This document shows positions 18,724-27,687 of a stretch of 64,000 nucleotides of DNA, piece by piece. Below the pieces are notes generated by a model. It was not told where the DNA came from, did no database searches, and worked only from the letters and a program-made list of their open reading frames with translations. Source of the stretch: Psychrobacter sp. AH5 (GTDB lineage Bacteria; Pseudomonadota; Gammaproteobacteria; Pseudomonadales; Moraxellaceae); contig NZ_JAMBMT010000001.1 of the NCBI RefSeq assembly GCF_040371085.1, positions 1,488,001-1,552,000 of the forward strand, read 5' to 3'. Position 1 is the stretch's first letter; each line of letters begins with the position of its first letter. A program made the position numbers and the translations under genes.

Positions 18724-19620
18724 TTAGCCAATACGACGTTTTAGACCTGTCATTTGCAATATGCGTGTCGCAATCTCTTCTACTGACATCTCAGAGACAT
18801 CAAGGCTTGGGATACCTTGCGAGATATAGATACCTTGAATGGCGCGCTGCTCTTGTTGCACTTGCTGATAGCTAGAATAGCGGCTGCCAGCTCGGCGTTC
18901 TTGACGAATCTTCACTAAGCGATCGGTGTTAATCACTAGACCAAATAGCTTATCTTTGTGCTCACGCAAAGATTTTGGTAATTGATTATCGTATAAGTCG
19001 TCTTCCGTCAGCGGATAGTTCGCTGCGCGAATACCAAATTGTAGTGCTAAGTACAACGAAGTCGGTGTCTTGCCAGAACGCGAGACGCCAATGAGAATAA
19101 TATCAGCCATACTATAATGACGAGTACGCGCGCCATCATCATTATCTAAAGCGAAATGTACCGCATCAATACGCTCTTTATAGGTTTCTGAATCGACATT
19201 ATCATGCGCGTGTCCTGAATGACCATCGGGCTCAACGCCTGTCTCCTCAGCGATACGGCCAATAAGACCCTCATACATATCCAAATTACAACTTTGAGCT
19301 GAATTGATTTTTTCACGAATCTCAGGGCTGACGATGGTATCGAACACCAATGGCAATAGACCATCGCGCTGATAAGCCATATTGATCTGTGCTACTGCAT
19401 CTTCTGCGCGCTCTAAGCTATCGACATAAGGTAAGACTCGCGTCTCAAAAGGCACCGAGGCAAACTGACTTAAAATAGAGCGGCCCAGAGTCTCAGCGGT
19501 AATCGCTGTACCATCAGAGATAAAAAAAGCACTTCTTATCGTTTGCGAATTGTCCAAGCTCATAGCATGACGGTTCTGAATAGTCGGCTTATTTTGTTCA
19601 GATGGATTATTGGAATACAT
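18724..19620 (-). CDS. ppsR: Phosphoenolpyruvate synthase regulatory protein (kinase/pyrophosphorylase)
   Basis: This DUF299-family bifunctional enzyme inactivates PEP synthase by ADP-dependent phosphorylation and reactivates it by phosphate-dependent removal. Visible landmarks are SAFFISDGTAITAETLGRS at the start of the domain and the P-loop-like ILIGVSRSGKTPTSLYLA (about residues 173-190). A tail of about 20 residues precedes the conserved start, so the ATG at residue 20 is an alternative. It is divergent from ppsA, its target, across a 385-base gap, the usual arrangement. Confidence 0.95.
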   Translation of the reverse strand: MYSNNPSEQNKPTIQNRHAMSLDNSQTIRSAFFISDGTAITAETLGRSILSQFASVPFETRVLPYVDSLERAEDAVAQINMAYQRDGLLPLVFDTIVSPEIREKINSAQSCNLDMYEGLIGRIAEETGVEPDGHSGHAHDNVDSETYKERIDAVHFALDNDDGARTRHYSMADIILIGVSRSGKTPTSLYLALQFGIRAANYPLTEDDLYDNQLPKSLREHKDKLFGLVINTDRLVKIRQERRAGSRYSSYQQVQQEQRAIQGIYISQGIPSLDVSEMSVEEIATRILQMTGLKRRIG

Positions 19621-20005
19621 AGCTTATAACCTCAATGCCCGGTGGAGTATTTATTATTATGGCGTAACCACATTTATAGCTAACATTATACTCATAATAG
19701 ACCATGAATAGTAATCCAAGTTATAGCCAAAAGCTTACTATTGTCTTTATAAAACATCCCTGTTATCCAAGCTTATAACTTACGACCTATAAAAAAAGGT
19801 TTTAGCAATACTCCAGCCACATTTGGGCTACTGAGACTAGGTCAAATCATCGTTACTCTACTCTCCAAATCCAAAAATAACGAGAAACTCTAAATTTTGT
19901 ATCTTTTTCGAGAAATATCTCATTATCCTCTCGAAATTATCTAAATATAGCGTTATAATCCACCGTTATAATCCTTACTAAATAACCTTATTTTCTGGAG
20001 TTATC
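19621..20005. promoter_or_regulatory. Divergent ppsR/ppsA promoter region
   Basis: This 385-base gap separates the two starts. Near ppsA there are two closely spaced TATAAT elements (about 19953-19958 and 19967-19972) and, upstream, a cluster of CGAGAAA and CTCTCGAAA elements forming imperfect dyads (19880-19940). The exact start sites are not determined. Confidence 0.45.
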
Positions 20006-22390
20006 ATGGCAACGCAATCAACAGCACTTGTAATCAATCTTGATCAGTTAGGAAAAGACGATATTGAGATGGTCGGTGGTAAGAATGCTTCACTTGGCGA
20101 GATGATCAGCCACTTATCAGATTTGGGTGTTAGCGTTCCTGGCGGCTTTGCCACAACCTCAAACGCTTTTTACCGCTTTTTGAATGAAACCGGTCTGCTT
20201 GATAAGATCAATAGCGAGCTGAAAACCTTAGATGTGAATGATGTTAATAAGCTTGCTGCTACCGGTAAAAAGATCCGTAACTGGATTGTCGAGCAAGAAC
20301 TGCCAAAAGATCTAGAAGCGGACGTGCGTCAATCATTTGAGCAGATGAGCGGCGGCGAAGATATCGCGGTTGCGGTGCGCTCTTCTGCGACTGCTGAGGA
20401 TTTGCCTGATGCCTCCTTTGCTGGTCAACAAGAAACTTATCTAAATATTCGCGGTATCGATAACGTACTGATCGCGATTAAAGAAGTATTTGCCTCACTA
20501 TATAATGACCGCGCTATCTCTTATCGCGTGCATAAAGGTTTTGAGCATGAAGGCGTAGCGCTATCAGCTGCTGTACAGCGTATGGTACGCTCAGAGACGG
20601 GCGCGGCGGGCGTTATGTTCACCTTAGACACCGAAAGCGGCTTTGATGAAGTGGTATTTATCACCTCAAGCTATGGCCTTGGCGAGATGGTCGTACAAGG
20701 CGCGGTTAACCCTGACGAATTTTATCTATCAAAACGTCTACTAACTGCTGGTAAGCCTTCAGTTATCCGTCGTAACTTGGGTAGCAAGCATAAAAAAATG
20801 ATCTATGGTGAGGAAGGTAGCACCGCTAAATCTGTCAAAGTGGTCGATGTCGAAAAACAAGATCGTATGCAGTTCTCTTTGACCACTGACGAGCTGACCT
20901 CCCTTGCCAAACAAGCGATGACTATCGAGAAGCATTATGGCCAAGCGATGGATATCGAGTGGGCAAAAGATGGTGATAGTGGTCAAATCTTCATCGTGCA
21001 AGCGCGTCCTGAAACCGTTAAGAGCCGCCAAGACAGCAATGTCATGGAGCGCTACATCATCAAAACTGGCGATGCCAAAGTATTATGTGAAGGTCGTTCA
21101 ATCGGTCAGCGTATCGGCGCAGGTAAAGTGCGTATCGTTAGTAACCTAAATGAGATGGATAAAGTTGAAGATGGCGATGTGCTAGTGTCAGACATGACGG
21201 ATCCGGATTGGGAGCCGGTTATGAAGCGCGCCTCCGCTATCATTACTAACCGCGGTGGTCGTACTTGTCACGCCGCTATTATCGCGCGTGAGCTTGGTGT
21301 GCCAGCAATCGTTGGTTGTGGTAATGCCACCGAGCTTTTGGTCGATGGTCAAGACGTCACTGTGTCTTGTGCTGAGGGTGATACCGGCTTTATCTACGAA
21401 GGTCAGCTTGATTTTGATATTCAAACCAACTCTATTGAGTCTATGCCGGAGCTGGCATTTAAAGTGATGATGAACGTCGGTAACCCTGATCGTGCTTTCT
21501 CATTTGCGCAAATGCCTAATGAAGGGATTGGCCTTGCCCGTCTTGAATTTATCATCAACCGTATGATCGGGGTGCATCCAAAAGCGCTGCTTAATATGAA
21601 CAGCTTACCACGTGAGGTGTCACAAGCCATTCATGAACGTATCGCAGGCTATGCTTCACCCGTTGACTTCTATGTTGATAAATTAGTGGAAGGTATCTCA
21701 ACGCTAGCGGTTGCCTTTATGGATCAGCCCGTTATCGTACGCATGTCAGATTTTAAATCGAACGAATATGCCAACCTATTGGGCGGTAAATTATACGAGC
21801 CGTCTGAAGAAAACCCAATGCTTGGTTTCCGCGGCGCTAGTCGTTATGTCTCTGACAATTTCCGCGACTGCTTTGAGCTTGAGTGTAAAGCGCTTAAACG
21901 CGTGCGTGATGAGATGGGTCTAACTAACGTTGAGATTATGATCCCCTTCGTGCGTACCGTTGGTGAAGCGGCGCAAGTGATTGAGCTACTTGAGAAAAAC
22001 GGTCTTAAGCGCGGCGAGAACGGCCTACGCGTCATCATGATGTGTGAGCTGCCAACTAACGCGCTACTTGCTGAAGAATTCTTAGAGCATTTCGATGGTT
22101 TCTCTATTGGCTCAAATGATTTGACTCAGTTAACGCTAGGTCTAGACCGTGATTCAGGTATTGTCTCGCATCTGTTTGATGAGCGTGATCCTGCGGTCAA
22201 AAAGCTACTATCTATGGCGATTCAAGCTTGTAACAAAGCTGGCAAGTACATTGGTATTTGTGGTCAAGGCCCATCCGATCATCCTGATTTAGCTTTTTGG
22301 CTGATGGAGCAAGGTATCAATTCCGTGTCGCTAAACCCTGATTCTGTGCTAGATACTTGGTTCTTTTTAGCCGGTGAAGAAGCAAAATAG
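20006..22390 (+). CDS. ppsA: Phosphoenolpyruvate synthase
   Basis: The 794-residue enzyme makes PEP from pyruvate and ATP for gluconeogenesis. An N-terminal ATP-grasp domain opens with [12 protein letters not shown] and contains [20 protein letters not shown]. The mobile domain carries the phosphohistidine in [21 protein letters not shown] (His422), and the C-terminal TIM barrel has the [20 protein letters not shown] and NDLTQL segments with a GICGQGPSD active-site Cys. The length is standard. A GGAG site precedes the ATG. The gene is regulated post-translationally by the divergent ppsR product. Confidence 0.97.
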   Translation: MATQSTALVINLDQLGKDDIEMVGGKNASLGEMISHLSDLGVSVPGGFATTSNAFYRFLNETGLLDKINSELKTLDVNDVNKLAATGKKIRNWIVEQELPKDLEADVRQSFEQMSGGEDIAVAVRSSATAEDLPDASFAGQQETYLNIRGIDNVLIAIKEVFASLYNDRAISYRVHKGFEHEGVALSAAVQRMVRSETGAAGVMFTLDTESGFDEVVFITSSYGLGEMVVQGAVNPDEFYLSKRLLTAGKPSVIRRNLGSKHKKMIYGEEGSTAKSVKVVDVEKQDRMQFSLTTDELTSLAKQAMTIEKHYGQAMDIEWAKDGDSGQIFIVQARPETVKSRQDSNVMERYIIKTGDAKVLCEGRSIGQRIGAGKVRIVSNLNEMDKVEDGDVLVSDMTDPDWEPVMKRASAIITNRGGRTCHAAIIARELGVPAIVGCGNATELLVDGQDVTVSCAEGDTGFIYEGQLDFDIQTNSIESMPELAFKVMMNVGNPDRAFSFAQMPNEGIGLARLEFIINRMIGVHPKALLNMNSLPREVSQAIHERIAGYASPVDFYVDKLVEGISTLAVAFMDQPVIVRMSDFKSNEYANLLGGKLYEPSEENPMLGFRGASRYVSDNFRDCFELECKALKRVRDEMGLTNVEIMIPFVRTVGEAAQVIELLEKNGLKRGENGLRVIMMCELPTNALLAEEFLEHFDGFSIGSNDLTQLTLGLDRDSGIVSHLFDERDPAVKKLLSMAIQACNKAGKYIGICGQGPSDHPDLAFWLMEQGINSVSLNPDSVLDTWFFLAGEEAK

Positions 22391-22734
22391 TTGTCTATAA
22401 ATAAATCATCATAAAAGGACGGTTATAACGATTCATTTTTGTGACTGTCTCAAAATAGATCATTGAAGTCATGGCTTTGATTGGTCTTATTATTAGGGTT
22501 TGTTTGCTGATTATCATTCGTTTTGATAAAACAGCGAGCAGACCCTAAGTCGTATTTACTATTGGGATCTATTTGCTGACCGTCATTACAAAAAAGCCTT
22601 ACAATAAGCTATTATTATACCTAAGCTTGTGGCACGGCTACTGTGATATTGACCTTGTTAAAAGCAACTTTGACCCAATAACATGACTTATAAAAGCCAA
22701 AACTTATCATCAGCGAATTAAGATATAACTAACT
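22391..22734. other. Intergenic stretch after ppsA
   Basis: The 344 bases have no credible ORF. A weak imperfect repeat of TTTGCTGA followed by an ATC/CGTC segment (22500-22580) is present, but no convincing terminator. Confidence 0.4.
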
Positions 22735-23775
22735 ATGCAAATTTTTCTTGCTCGAAATAATGTACAAGCAGGGCCTTATAATTTAGATCAGCTCAATATC
22801 ATGCTGGCCTCAGGCGAAGTCGTGTTGGATGACTTAGTCTGGCATGAAGGCTTAGCCAATTGGCAGCGTCTCGGCGACTTGACAGCAAATCAGTATAGCT
22901 ATCGTCCTGTACCGACCGCTGACAACACCATAACGACTTATAACGATAGCGATGACGACTCTATCATTAATAACGTCACTGTTTTTCCAGATGACTCTGA
23001 TGACAGTACTAATAGCACTATTCATAAAGCTAATCAAAGCAGTTTGAATGGCAAAAAGCTCTCTATCGATAGACTCTATGGTAAGCCTGAGCGCGCTAGT
23101 ACCGATAGTAGCAAAAAATCCAAAGTTGATATGACCACCAATCGTAATCATACCTCCTCTAATAACGTCTCACTAAATAAGTCTGCTAATACTAAAGTAG
23201 CGGGCGCTAATGATGTGGTCATTGGCGATGTGATTTTAGCGCCTATTATGTCGCGAATGCTAGCTACTGCCATCAATGGTCTACTCTATATCTTGGCGAT
23301 ATTTCCGCTAGTATTGGCACTAACCAAGATGGATATCGACTATACTAAGTTTCAAGACATCCAAAATATGGACGCCGCTTACCAGTATTCGATGACACTG
23401 ATAGAAAGCATTCCTAGTGGCACTTTAATGATGTCACAGGTGATGGTATTTGGCCTGTTTGCTTTGCAACTGGTGTTTATTACTCTGAGGGGGCAGTCAT
23501 TAGGTAAGCTAATTACCGGTATTCGTGTGGTGGATCAAACGACGCACAAACTACCCTCTTTTTTCAGACTTATTATGACGCGCACTGTATTGTTGATTAT
23601 TATCTATAACCTATTGTTCTCGTTTACCAGCTTTTTAGGGTTTGTGCTGATTGCTATTCATTATTATATGGCTTCAAAAAGTCCTGAAAATATCGGTTGG
23701 CATGATAAACTTGCCAAAACCTTAGTAGTAAAGGCCGATAGCAAGCAGCTTATTAAGCAGCCTAAAGTTAAGTAG
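22735..23775 (+). CDS. GYF-domain and RDD-domain membrane protein
   Basis: The 346-residue protein begins with a GYF_2-like domain (residues 1-50: IFLARNNVQAGPYNLDQLNI, then VWHEGLANWQRLGDL). A Ser/Asn/Asp-rich linker runs to about residue 165. The C-terminal RDD domain has at least three membrane segments (LYILAIFPLVLALT, MVFGLFALQLVFITL, TVLLIIIYNLLF), with the hallmark GQSLGKLITGIRVVD. RDD proteins are thought to act in transport or ion homeostasis; the specific role is unknown. A terminator follows. Confidence 0.85.
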   Translation: MQIFLARNNVQAGPYNLDQLNIMLASGEVVLDDLVWHEGLANWQRLGDLTANQYSYRPVPTADNTITTYNDSDDDSIINNVTVFPDDSDDSTNSTIHKANQSSLNGKKLSIDRLYGKPERASTDSSKKSKVDMTTNRNHTSSNNVSLNKSANTKVAGANDVVIGDVILAPIMSRMLATAINGLLYILAIFPLVLALTKMDIDYTKFQDIQNMDAAYQYSMTLIESIPSGTLMMSQVMVFGLFALQLVFITLRGQSLGKLITGIRVVDQTTHKLPSFFRLIMTRTVLLIIIYNLLFSFTSFLGFVLIAIHYYMASKSPENIGWHDKLAKTLVVKADSKQLIKQPKVK

Positions 23776-23833
23776 CTTCTACCTGTTAGGCTATTAAGAT
23801 ATAAGTCAGCAGTTCTTAATACAGTATTATGCA

Positions 23834-23860
23834 AAAGCAGCGCTCAGGCGTTGCTTTTTT
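23834..23860 (+). terminator. Terminator after the RDD gene
   Basis: An 8-bp stem (AGCAGCGC with GCGTTGCT, one wobble) and a 4-base loop are followed by six T, about 60 bases past the stop. Confidence 0.8.
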
Positions 23861-23926
23861 ATGGCGGGTTTTATTAGCTCTTAAACGCTAGCTATATACT
23901 TTTGTGCTTATCCACAGTATTAACCT

Positions 23927-23955
23927 TTGTGTTAAATCTTGAGTGCTGTTATAAT
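23927..23955 (+). promoter_or_regulatory. Sigma-70 promoter of the rpsF operon
   Basis: TTGTGT (-35, 23927-23932) and a perfect TATAAT (-10, 23950-23955) are spaced by 17 bases, about 110 bases before rpsF. The untranslated leader could hold autoregulation by S6:S18, but I did not identify the binding fold. Confidence 0.65.
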
Positions 23956-24074
23956 ACGGCGCTTTATATCCTAAGCTTAACGTCTACTATTTATCATAAT
24001 AGCTTTGAGCTTACCTTATAAATCTCCTTGCTATTAACATAGGGTTGATAGCTACTAATCCGTAAGGAGTCCAA

Positions 24075-24464
24075 ATGCGACATTACGAAGTGGTGTTAAT
24101 TGTACACCCAGACCAAAGCGACCAAGTAGTCGGTATGGTTGAACGCTATATCAAGTTGGTTCAAGACAATGGCGGTGTTATCCATCGTTTAGAAGATTGG
24201 GGCCGTCGTCAACTGGCTTATCCAATTAACAAGATTCATAAAGCTCATTACGTTCTTTTCAACATCGAAACTGACGGTGAGACTTTAGAAGAGCTTGAAG
24301 AATTATTCCGTTATAACGACGCCATCATCCGTAGCTTAGTCATGCGCCGTGATGAAGCGGTCACTGAAGAGTCGCAGCTAGCTAAGAATGCCGATGAAAA
24401 ACGTGCACGCAAAGCTACTCCACGTCGTTCAGACGACAATGACAACGACAACAGTGAAGACTAA
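24075..24464 (+). CDS. rpsF: 30S ribosomal protein bS6
   Basis: The 129-residue protein begins [18 protein letters not shown] and contains [19 protein letters not shown] and [13 protein letters not shown], all typical of bS6. The acidic Asp/Asn tail ([13 protein letters not shown]) is the region modified by glutamate addition in E. coli. It pairs with bS18 in the small-subunit platform. It is first in the rpsF-rpsR-rplI operon, with an AAGGAG site before the ATG. Confidence 0.98.
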   Translation: MRHYEVVLIVHPDQSDQVVGMVERYIKLVQDNGGVIHRLEDWGRRQLAYPINKIHKAHYVLFNIETDGETLEELEELFRYNDAIIRSLVMRRDEAVTEESQLAKNADEKRARKATPRRSDDNDNDNSED

Positions 24465-24480
24465 TTAAAGGAGAATACTC

Positions 24481-24711
24481 ATGGCACGTTTCTATCGCCG
24501 TCGCAAATTCTGCCGTTTCACTGCTGAAGGCATCACTCACATCGATTATAAAGATGTTGAATTGCTAAAACAGTATATCAGTGACAATGGCAAAATCGTA
24601 CCGAGTCGTATTACCGGTACTTCTACAAAATATCAGCGTCAACTAGCTACTGCTATCAAGCAAGCTCGTTACTTGTCGCTATTACCATACACTGATAACC
24701 ATCAGGGTTAA
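24481..24711 (+). CDS. rpsR: 30S ribosomal protein bS18
   Basis: The 76-residue protein begins [17 protein letters not shown] and has [23 protein letters not shown] and [20 protein letters not shown], the standard bS18 sequence. It starts 17 bases after rpsF with an AAAGGAGA ribosome site. Confidence 0.98.
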   Translation: MARFYRRRKFCRFTAEGITHIDYKDVELLKQYISDNGKIVPSRITGTSTKYQRQLATAIKQARYLSLLPYTDNHQG

Positions 24712-24731
24712 CCGTTAACTAGGAATGACTC

Positions 24732-25247
24732 ATGCAAATTATTTTGTTACAGCGTATCGTCAACCTTGGTAAACTCGGTGAAACTGTCGATGTAAAACCA
24801 GGTTACGGACGTAACTTTCTTATCCCTCATGGCAAAGCTCTTCCTGCTACTAAAGCTAACATCGAAAAGTTCGAAGCGCGCCGCGCAGAGCTTGAAGCTG
24901 AAGAAGCCAAAGAGATCGCCACTGCTCAAACACGTGCTGATGCGTTAACTGATGTTAATGTCATTATGCGTGCTAAATCTGGTGATGAAGGCAAATTGTT
25001 CGGTTCTATCGGTACTCGTGATATCGCTGAAGCTTTGACTAACTCAGGTCTAGAAGTTGACCGTGCTGAGATTAAACTTCCAGAAGGTACACTACGTCAG
25101 ATCGGCGAGTACAATGTTGATATCCAGCTTCATCATGACGTTACTGCTACTATCTTGGTCACTATCTTATCTGAAGATGGCAATGACGAAGATGAAGCCG
25201 TAGAAGATGATGCTACTGATGAGAACGAAGATTATTCTGAAGAGTAA
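24732..25247 (+). CDS. rplI: 50S ribosomal protein bL9
   Basis: The N-terminal domain [21 protein letters not shown] and [20 protein letters not shown] are diagnostic. A long connecting helix and the C-terminal domain follow ([27 protein letters not shown]). The protein has 171 residues, about 20 more than usual, because of a very acidic tail (about residues 148-171, Asp/Glu-rich). It is last in the operon; a terminator lies 34 bases past the stop. Confidence 0.97.
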   Translation: MQIILLQRIVNLGKLGETVDVKPGYGRNFLIPHGKALPATKANIEKFEARRAELEAEEAKEIATAQTRADALTDVNVIMRAKSGDEGKLFGSIGTRDIAEALTNSGLEVDRAEIKLPEGTLRQIGEYNVDIQLHHDVTATILVTILSEDGNDEDEAVEDDATDENEDYSEE

Positions 25248-25280
25248 TTGTTAGACTCTCTATTTTGAATGCAAAAAGAG

Positions 25281-25308
25281 CCAGTGACTTTGAGTCGCTG
25301 GTTTTTTT
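25281..25308 (+). terminator. Terminator of the rpsF-rpsR-rplI operon
   Basis: A 9-bp stem (CCAGTGACT with AGTCGCTGG, one wobble) is followed by seven T. The IS30 element begins 25 bases downstream, so the operon end is intact. Confidence 0.85.
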
Positions 25309-25332
25309 ATTTAAAGAATTAATTTTTTAAAA

Positions 25333-26389
25333 CTTAGATTAACACACCAAGTGCAACGCTAATTAATATTACAGAACGCCTGCATAGGCGTCTTAAACCC
25401 TAATCGTTTTCTTGGTCTGTTGTTTAGTTTGTTCTCAATGTCCTGTATTTCATTATCAGAGACTTGTCTAAAGTCACAACCCTTAGGCAAGTACTCTCTG
25501 ATAAGGCCATTGGTATTCTCGTTGGTTCCTCGCTGCCATGACGCATAAGCATCGGCAAAGAAGAAAGGGCTAAAGAGCTTTTGTTTCACCTTCTTATGCT
25601 GAGCAAACTCTTTACCATTGTCAGAGGTAATGGTCTTAACCTGCAAACTCACTGGCGCTAAGAGTTCTATCATTGCCTCTGATACTTGCTGTGCTGTTTT
25701 ATGACCCACACGCTTCATCTTCAGCAGCCCCGTTTTACGTTCAACGAGCGTGACAATCGCTTGCTTGTGATGCTGACCGATAACGGTATCCGCTTCCCAG
25801 TCACCAATACGTGAGCGTTCTTCAACAATACAAGGGCGCTCATGAATCGAGACTCTGTCATTGATACGGCCTCGAGTCTCAGCGGTTAGACGCTGCCGGT
25901 ATGGTTTGGCTTTACGTCTGAGACACTGCCACAATGTGCCACCCTGCCTCTTATCACGCCAAATATAGCGATAAATGCTCATATGACTGATACCAGCATG
26001 AACGCCAGATATTTGCTCAGGACTCCAGTTCTCTTTAAGCTTGTCTGTCACCCATGCCCAGATGTCAGCCACAATAGTTGTGGCGTTGTTAGCCCGTCTG
26101 TCACAAGCCTTGTTATTAGCATGCTTTGCTCGGTAACCTCGTAGGCTTTTATTGCGTCTAAGCTCTCTTGATATGGTACTGGGACTTCTGTTTAACTCTC
26201 GAGCTATGAAATTAATACTATGTTTTGCCCCTATTAGGGCATAAATCTGGTATCGTTCCCCTAGGCTTAGATGCGTATAGCTCATGGTTGCAATCTCACT
26301 TTGGTCGGTGGATAAAAACTTTGATGCTAGCGCATCTAGGTCTTTTTTTCACCTGCTCTTTGAAATTGCACTTCATGTGTTAATCTAAG
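25333..26389 (-). mobile_element. IS30-family insertion sequence, complete
   Basis: Terminal inverted repeats of 24 bp (25333-25356 and 26366-26389, 21 of 24 positions matching) start CTTAGATTAACACA. They enclose one transposase gene. AAA stands immediately outside both ends (25330-25332 and 26390-26392), consistent with a 3-bp target duplication, but this is low-complexity sequence. The element is 1057 bp, normal for the family. Confidence 0.88.
25359..26285 (-). CDS. IS30-family transposase
   Basis: The 308-residue protein begins MSYTHLSLGERYQIYALI and has an N-terminal helix-turn-helix (SINFIARELNRSPSTISRELRRN) and the DDE core: GDWEADTVIG (first Asp), TITSDNGKEFAQH (second Asp) and ENTNGLIREYLPKG (Glu), then RPRKRLGFKTPMQAF. 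All three catalytic residues are present and the frame is uninterrupted, so the element may be active. Confidence 0.96.
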   Translation of the reverse strand: MSYTHLSLGERYQIYALIGAKHSINFIARELNRSPSTISRELRRNKSLRGYRAKHANNKACDRRANNATTIVADIWAWVTDKLKENWSPEQISGVHAGISHMSIYRYIWRDKRQGGTLWQCLRRKAKPYRQRLTAETRGRINDRVSIHERPCIVEERSRIGDWEADTVIGQHHKQAIVTLVERKTGLLKMKRVGHKTAQQVSEAMIELLAPVSLQVKTITSDNGKEFAQHKKVKQKLFSPFFFADAYASWQRGTNENTNGLIREYLPKGCDFRQVSDNEIQDIENKLNNRPRKRLGFKTPMQAFCNIN

Positions 26390-26572
26390 AAACTATTACT
26401 ATTATCAATTTAGAAAATATATTTAATCCTGTTAAAACAATAACTTATATATAAGGAAGCCTACCGTCTATACCATTTATTCGACCGCTCATAACCTTAT
26501 TGGTTTTTTATTCAACAGTAGTCTATTACTATATGTAGCTTTAGAATTCATCAATAAGATTAGGATAAAGAT

Positions 26573-26812
26573 ATGATTCAAACCGGTGATAAACTAGTCT
26601 GCACGAGTGGCAATGCTTTTTACTCAGTAGGTAAAGTCTATACGGTAGGCGAATACGTCAATGATAAGTTTTTTGAGATACCAACAGGTTGTAACGATGA
26701 GCACTGGTATGCCACTATAGACAGCTCAGGTATATATATTCGTTTTGAAACTATGGAAAGAAAAATGGCAAACGCTTATTTTGATAAATTAAACAATCAA
26801 ATCTACGCTTAA
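26573..26812 (+). CDS. Small hypothetical protein
   Basis: This 79-residue ORF has a TAGGATAAAG ribosome site seven bases before the ATG. The sequence begins MIQTGDKLVCTSGNAFYSVGKVYTV and looks like a small beta-rich (SH3-like) domain as in some phage and accessory proteins. It lies alone between the IS element and the island boundary. No function is assigned. Confidence 0.5.
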   Translation: MIQTGDKLVCTSGNAFYSVGKVYTVGEYVNDKFFEIPTGCNDEHWYATIDSSGIYIRFETMERKMANAYFDKLNNQIYA

Positions 26813-26965
26813 TACCACTCCTTCTCTAAATATTGCGTTCGCAGTTTTGACTTAGATCATTAACCTACACCGTATTTACTCAAGCTTCGGCTATTTGTTC
26901 TATGTCAATACCTATTGAACATACTCAAGACAAATTTTTTGCAATTTCTGCTAAAACTTAGATAT

Positions 26966-26999
26966 AAAAAAATTCGACCACATTACGTGATCGGATTTT
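26966..26999 (-). terminator. Ancestral ssrA terminator, displaced by the island
   Basis: On the minus strand a 7-bp stem (CGATCAC with GTGGTCG, one wobble) is followed by seven T. It lies directly beyond the far att copy in the orientation expected for the native terminator of ssrA, now 15 kb away. Confidence 0.7.
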
Positions 27000-27004
27000 T
27001 AATA

Positions 27005-27021
27005 TTTGGTGGAGATGGCGG
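27005..27021. repeat. Attachment site, distal copy (ssrA 3' end)
   Basis: TTTGGTGGAGATGGCGG is identical to 42279-42295, where it forms the 3' end (CCA included) of tmRNA. Same orientation, so it is the direct repeat made by site-specific integration. Confidence 0.88.
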
Positions 27022-27082
27022 AAACTAAACTACACTTATAAGTAATTGATAATAGAAGTTATTAATCTTTTTAAAATAGACG

Positions 27083-27105
27083 ATACCAACCATAATACCA
27101 ACAAT
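27083..27105. repeat. Integrase arm-type repeats, left end
   Basis: Two copies of ATACCAAC (27083-27090 and within AATACCAACAAT at 27094-27105) match the copies at 42159-42182 by the integrase gene. They sit about 60-85 bases inside the att site. Confidence 0.6.
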
Positions 27106-27617
27106 AGATTTTAGTTTTAACTGTTGTTGAATACTGACTATTTTACTTAGATGTTATTTGTAACTTATTGCGCTGATGTGCTGTTATTTGACGTCACGCT
27201 TAATTTCGCTCGATATATTTAACTTCGCTCACCATGTCGTTAAAAGTTAAGCGTTTATCGCGCATTTTTTGTGCGTGCTGCCTGTATAGCCCCGTAACGT
27301 CCATATTACAGTATATTTTTTCGCTCAATAAGCATCAAAGAATGCGCGAGAACGAGCGAAATATGAGCGCCCGTACAACTCTAACCTGCACAATACACGC
27401 AATATGTGCGCTTCTAACTGTGATTCGATTGCGTTTCTCGTGCATCGGCCGCATCTGGTGGGTGTAAAGTGTCAGTATTACTGTTTATTTGCGCGATAAA
27501 AACGTCATTTACAGTCGCGCACAATCGCTTATTTATCGTGCATCTACTCGCATGGATCAACTATTTGCGCTTAAAGGTAAGTGTTTAGTAGTGTCAGTGC
27601 TAATGCTTGCCAGCCAC

Positions 27618-27652
27618 AAAAAAAGGCAGACGCTTAACGCCTACCTCTGATT
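27618..27652 (-). terminator. Terminator of the RM gene, duplicated element copy 1
   Basis: On the minus strand a 9-bp stem with two wobbles is followed by seven T, about 40 bases past the RM stop. The 35-base element recurs at 31438-31472 with three mismatches. Confidence 0.75.
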
Positions 27653-27687
27653 ACTTTATCTTAACGTAATTTTATTATTATACCGAT

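Larger units (their letters stand above)
26813..27687. other. Non-coding stretch spanning the island's left boundary
   Basis: No convincing gene lies in these 875 bases. Up to 27004 the sequence is chromosomal and ends with the displaced ssrA terminator. The 17-bp att copy follows at 27005-27021, then AATACCAAC repeats, then about 400 bases with several TTTCGCTC octamers (27204-27211, 27319-27326, a one-base variant at 27223-27230, inverted 27354-27361) and many GCGC-containing words, which differs from the AT-rich surroundings. Confidence 0.55.

Noticed and set aside
27234..27467. 77-residue ORF near the left end of the island
   Set aside because: It has no ribosome site, an unusual Cys/Arg-rich composition and no family resemblance, and lies in the repeat-rich non-coding stretch.
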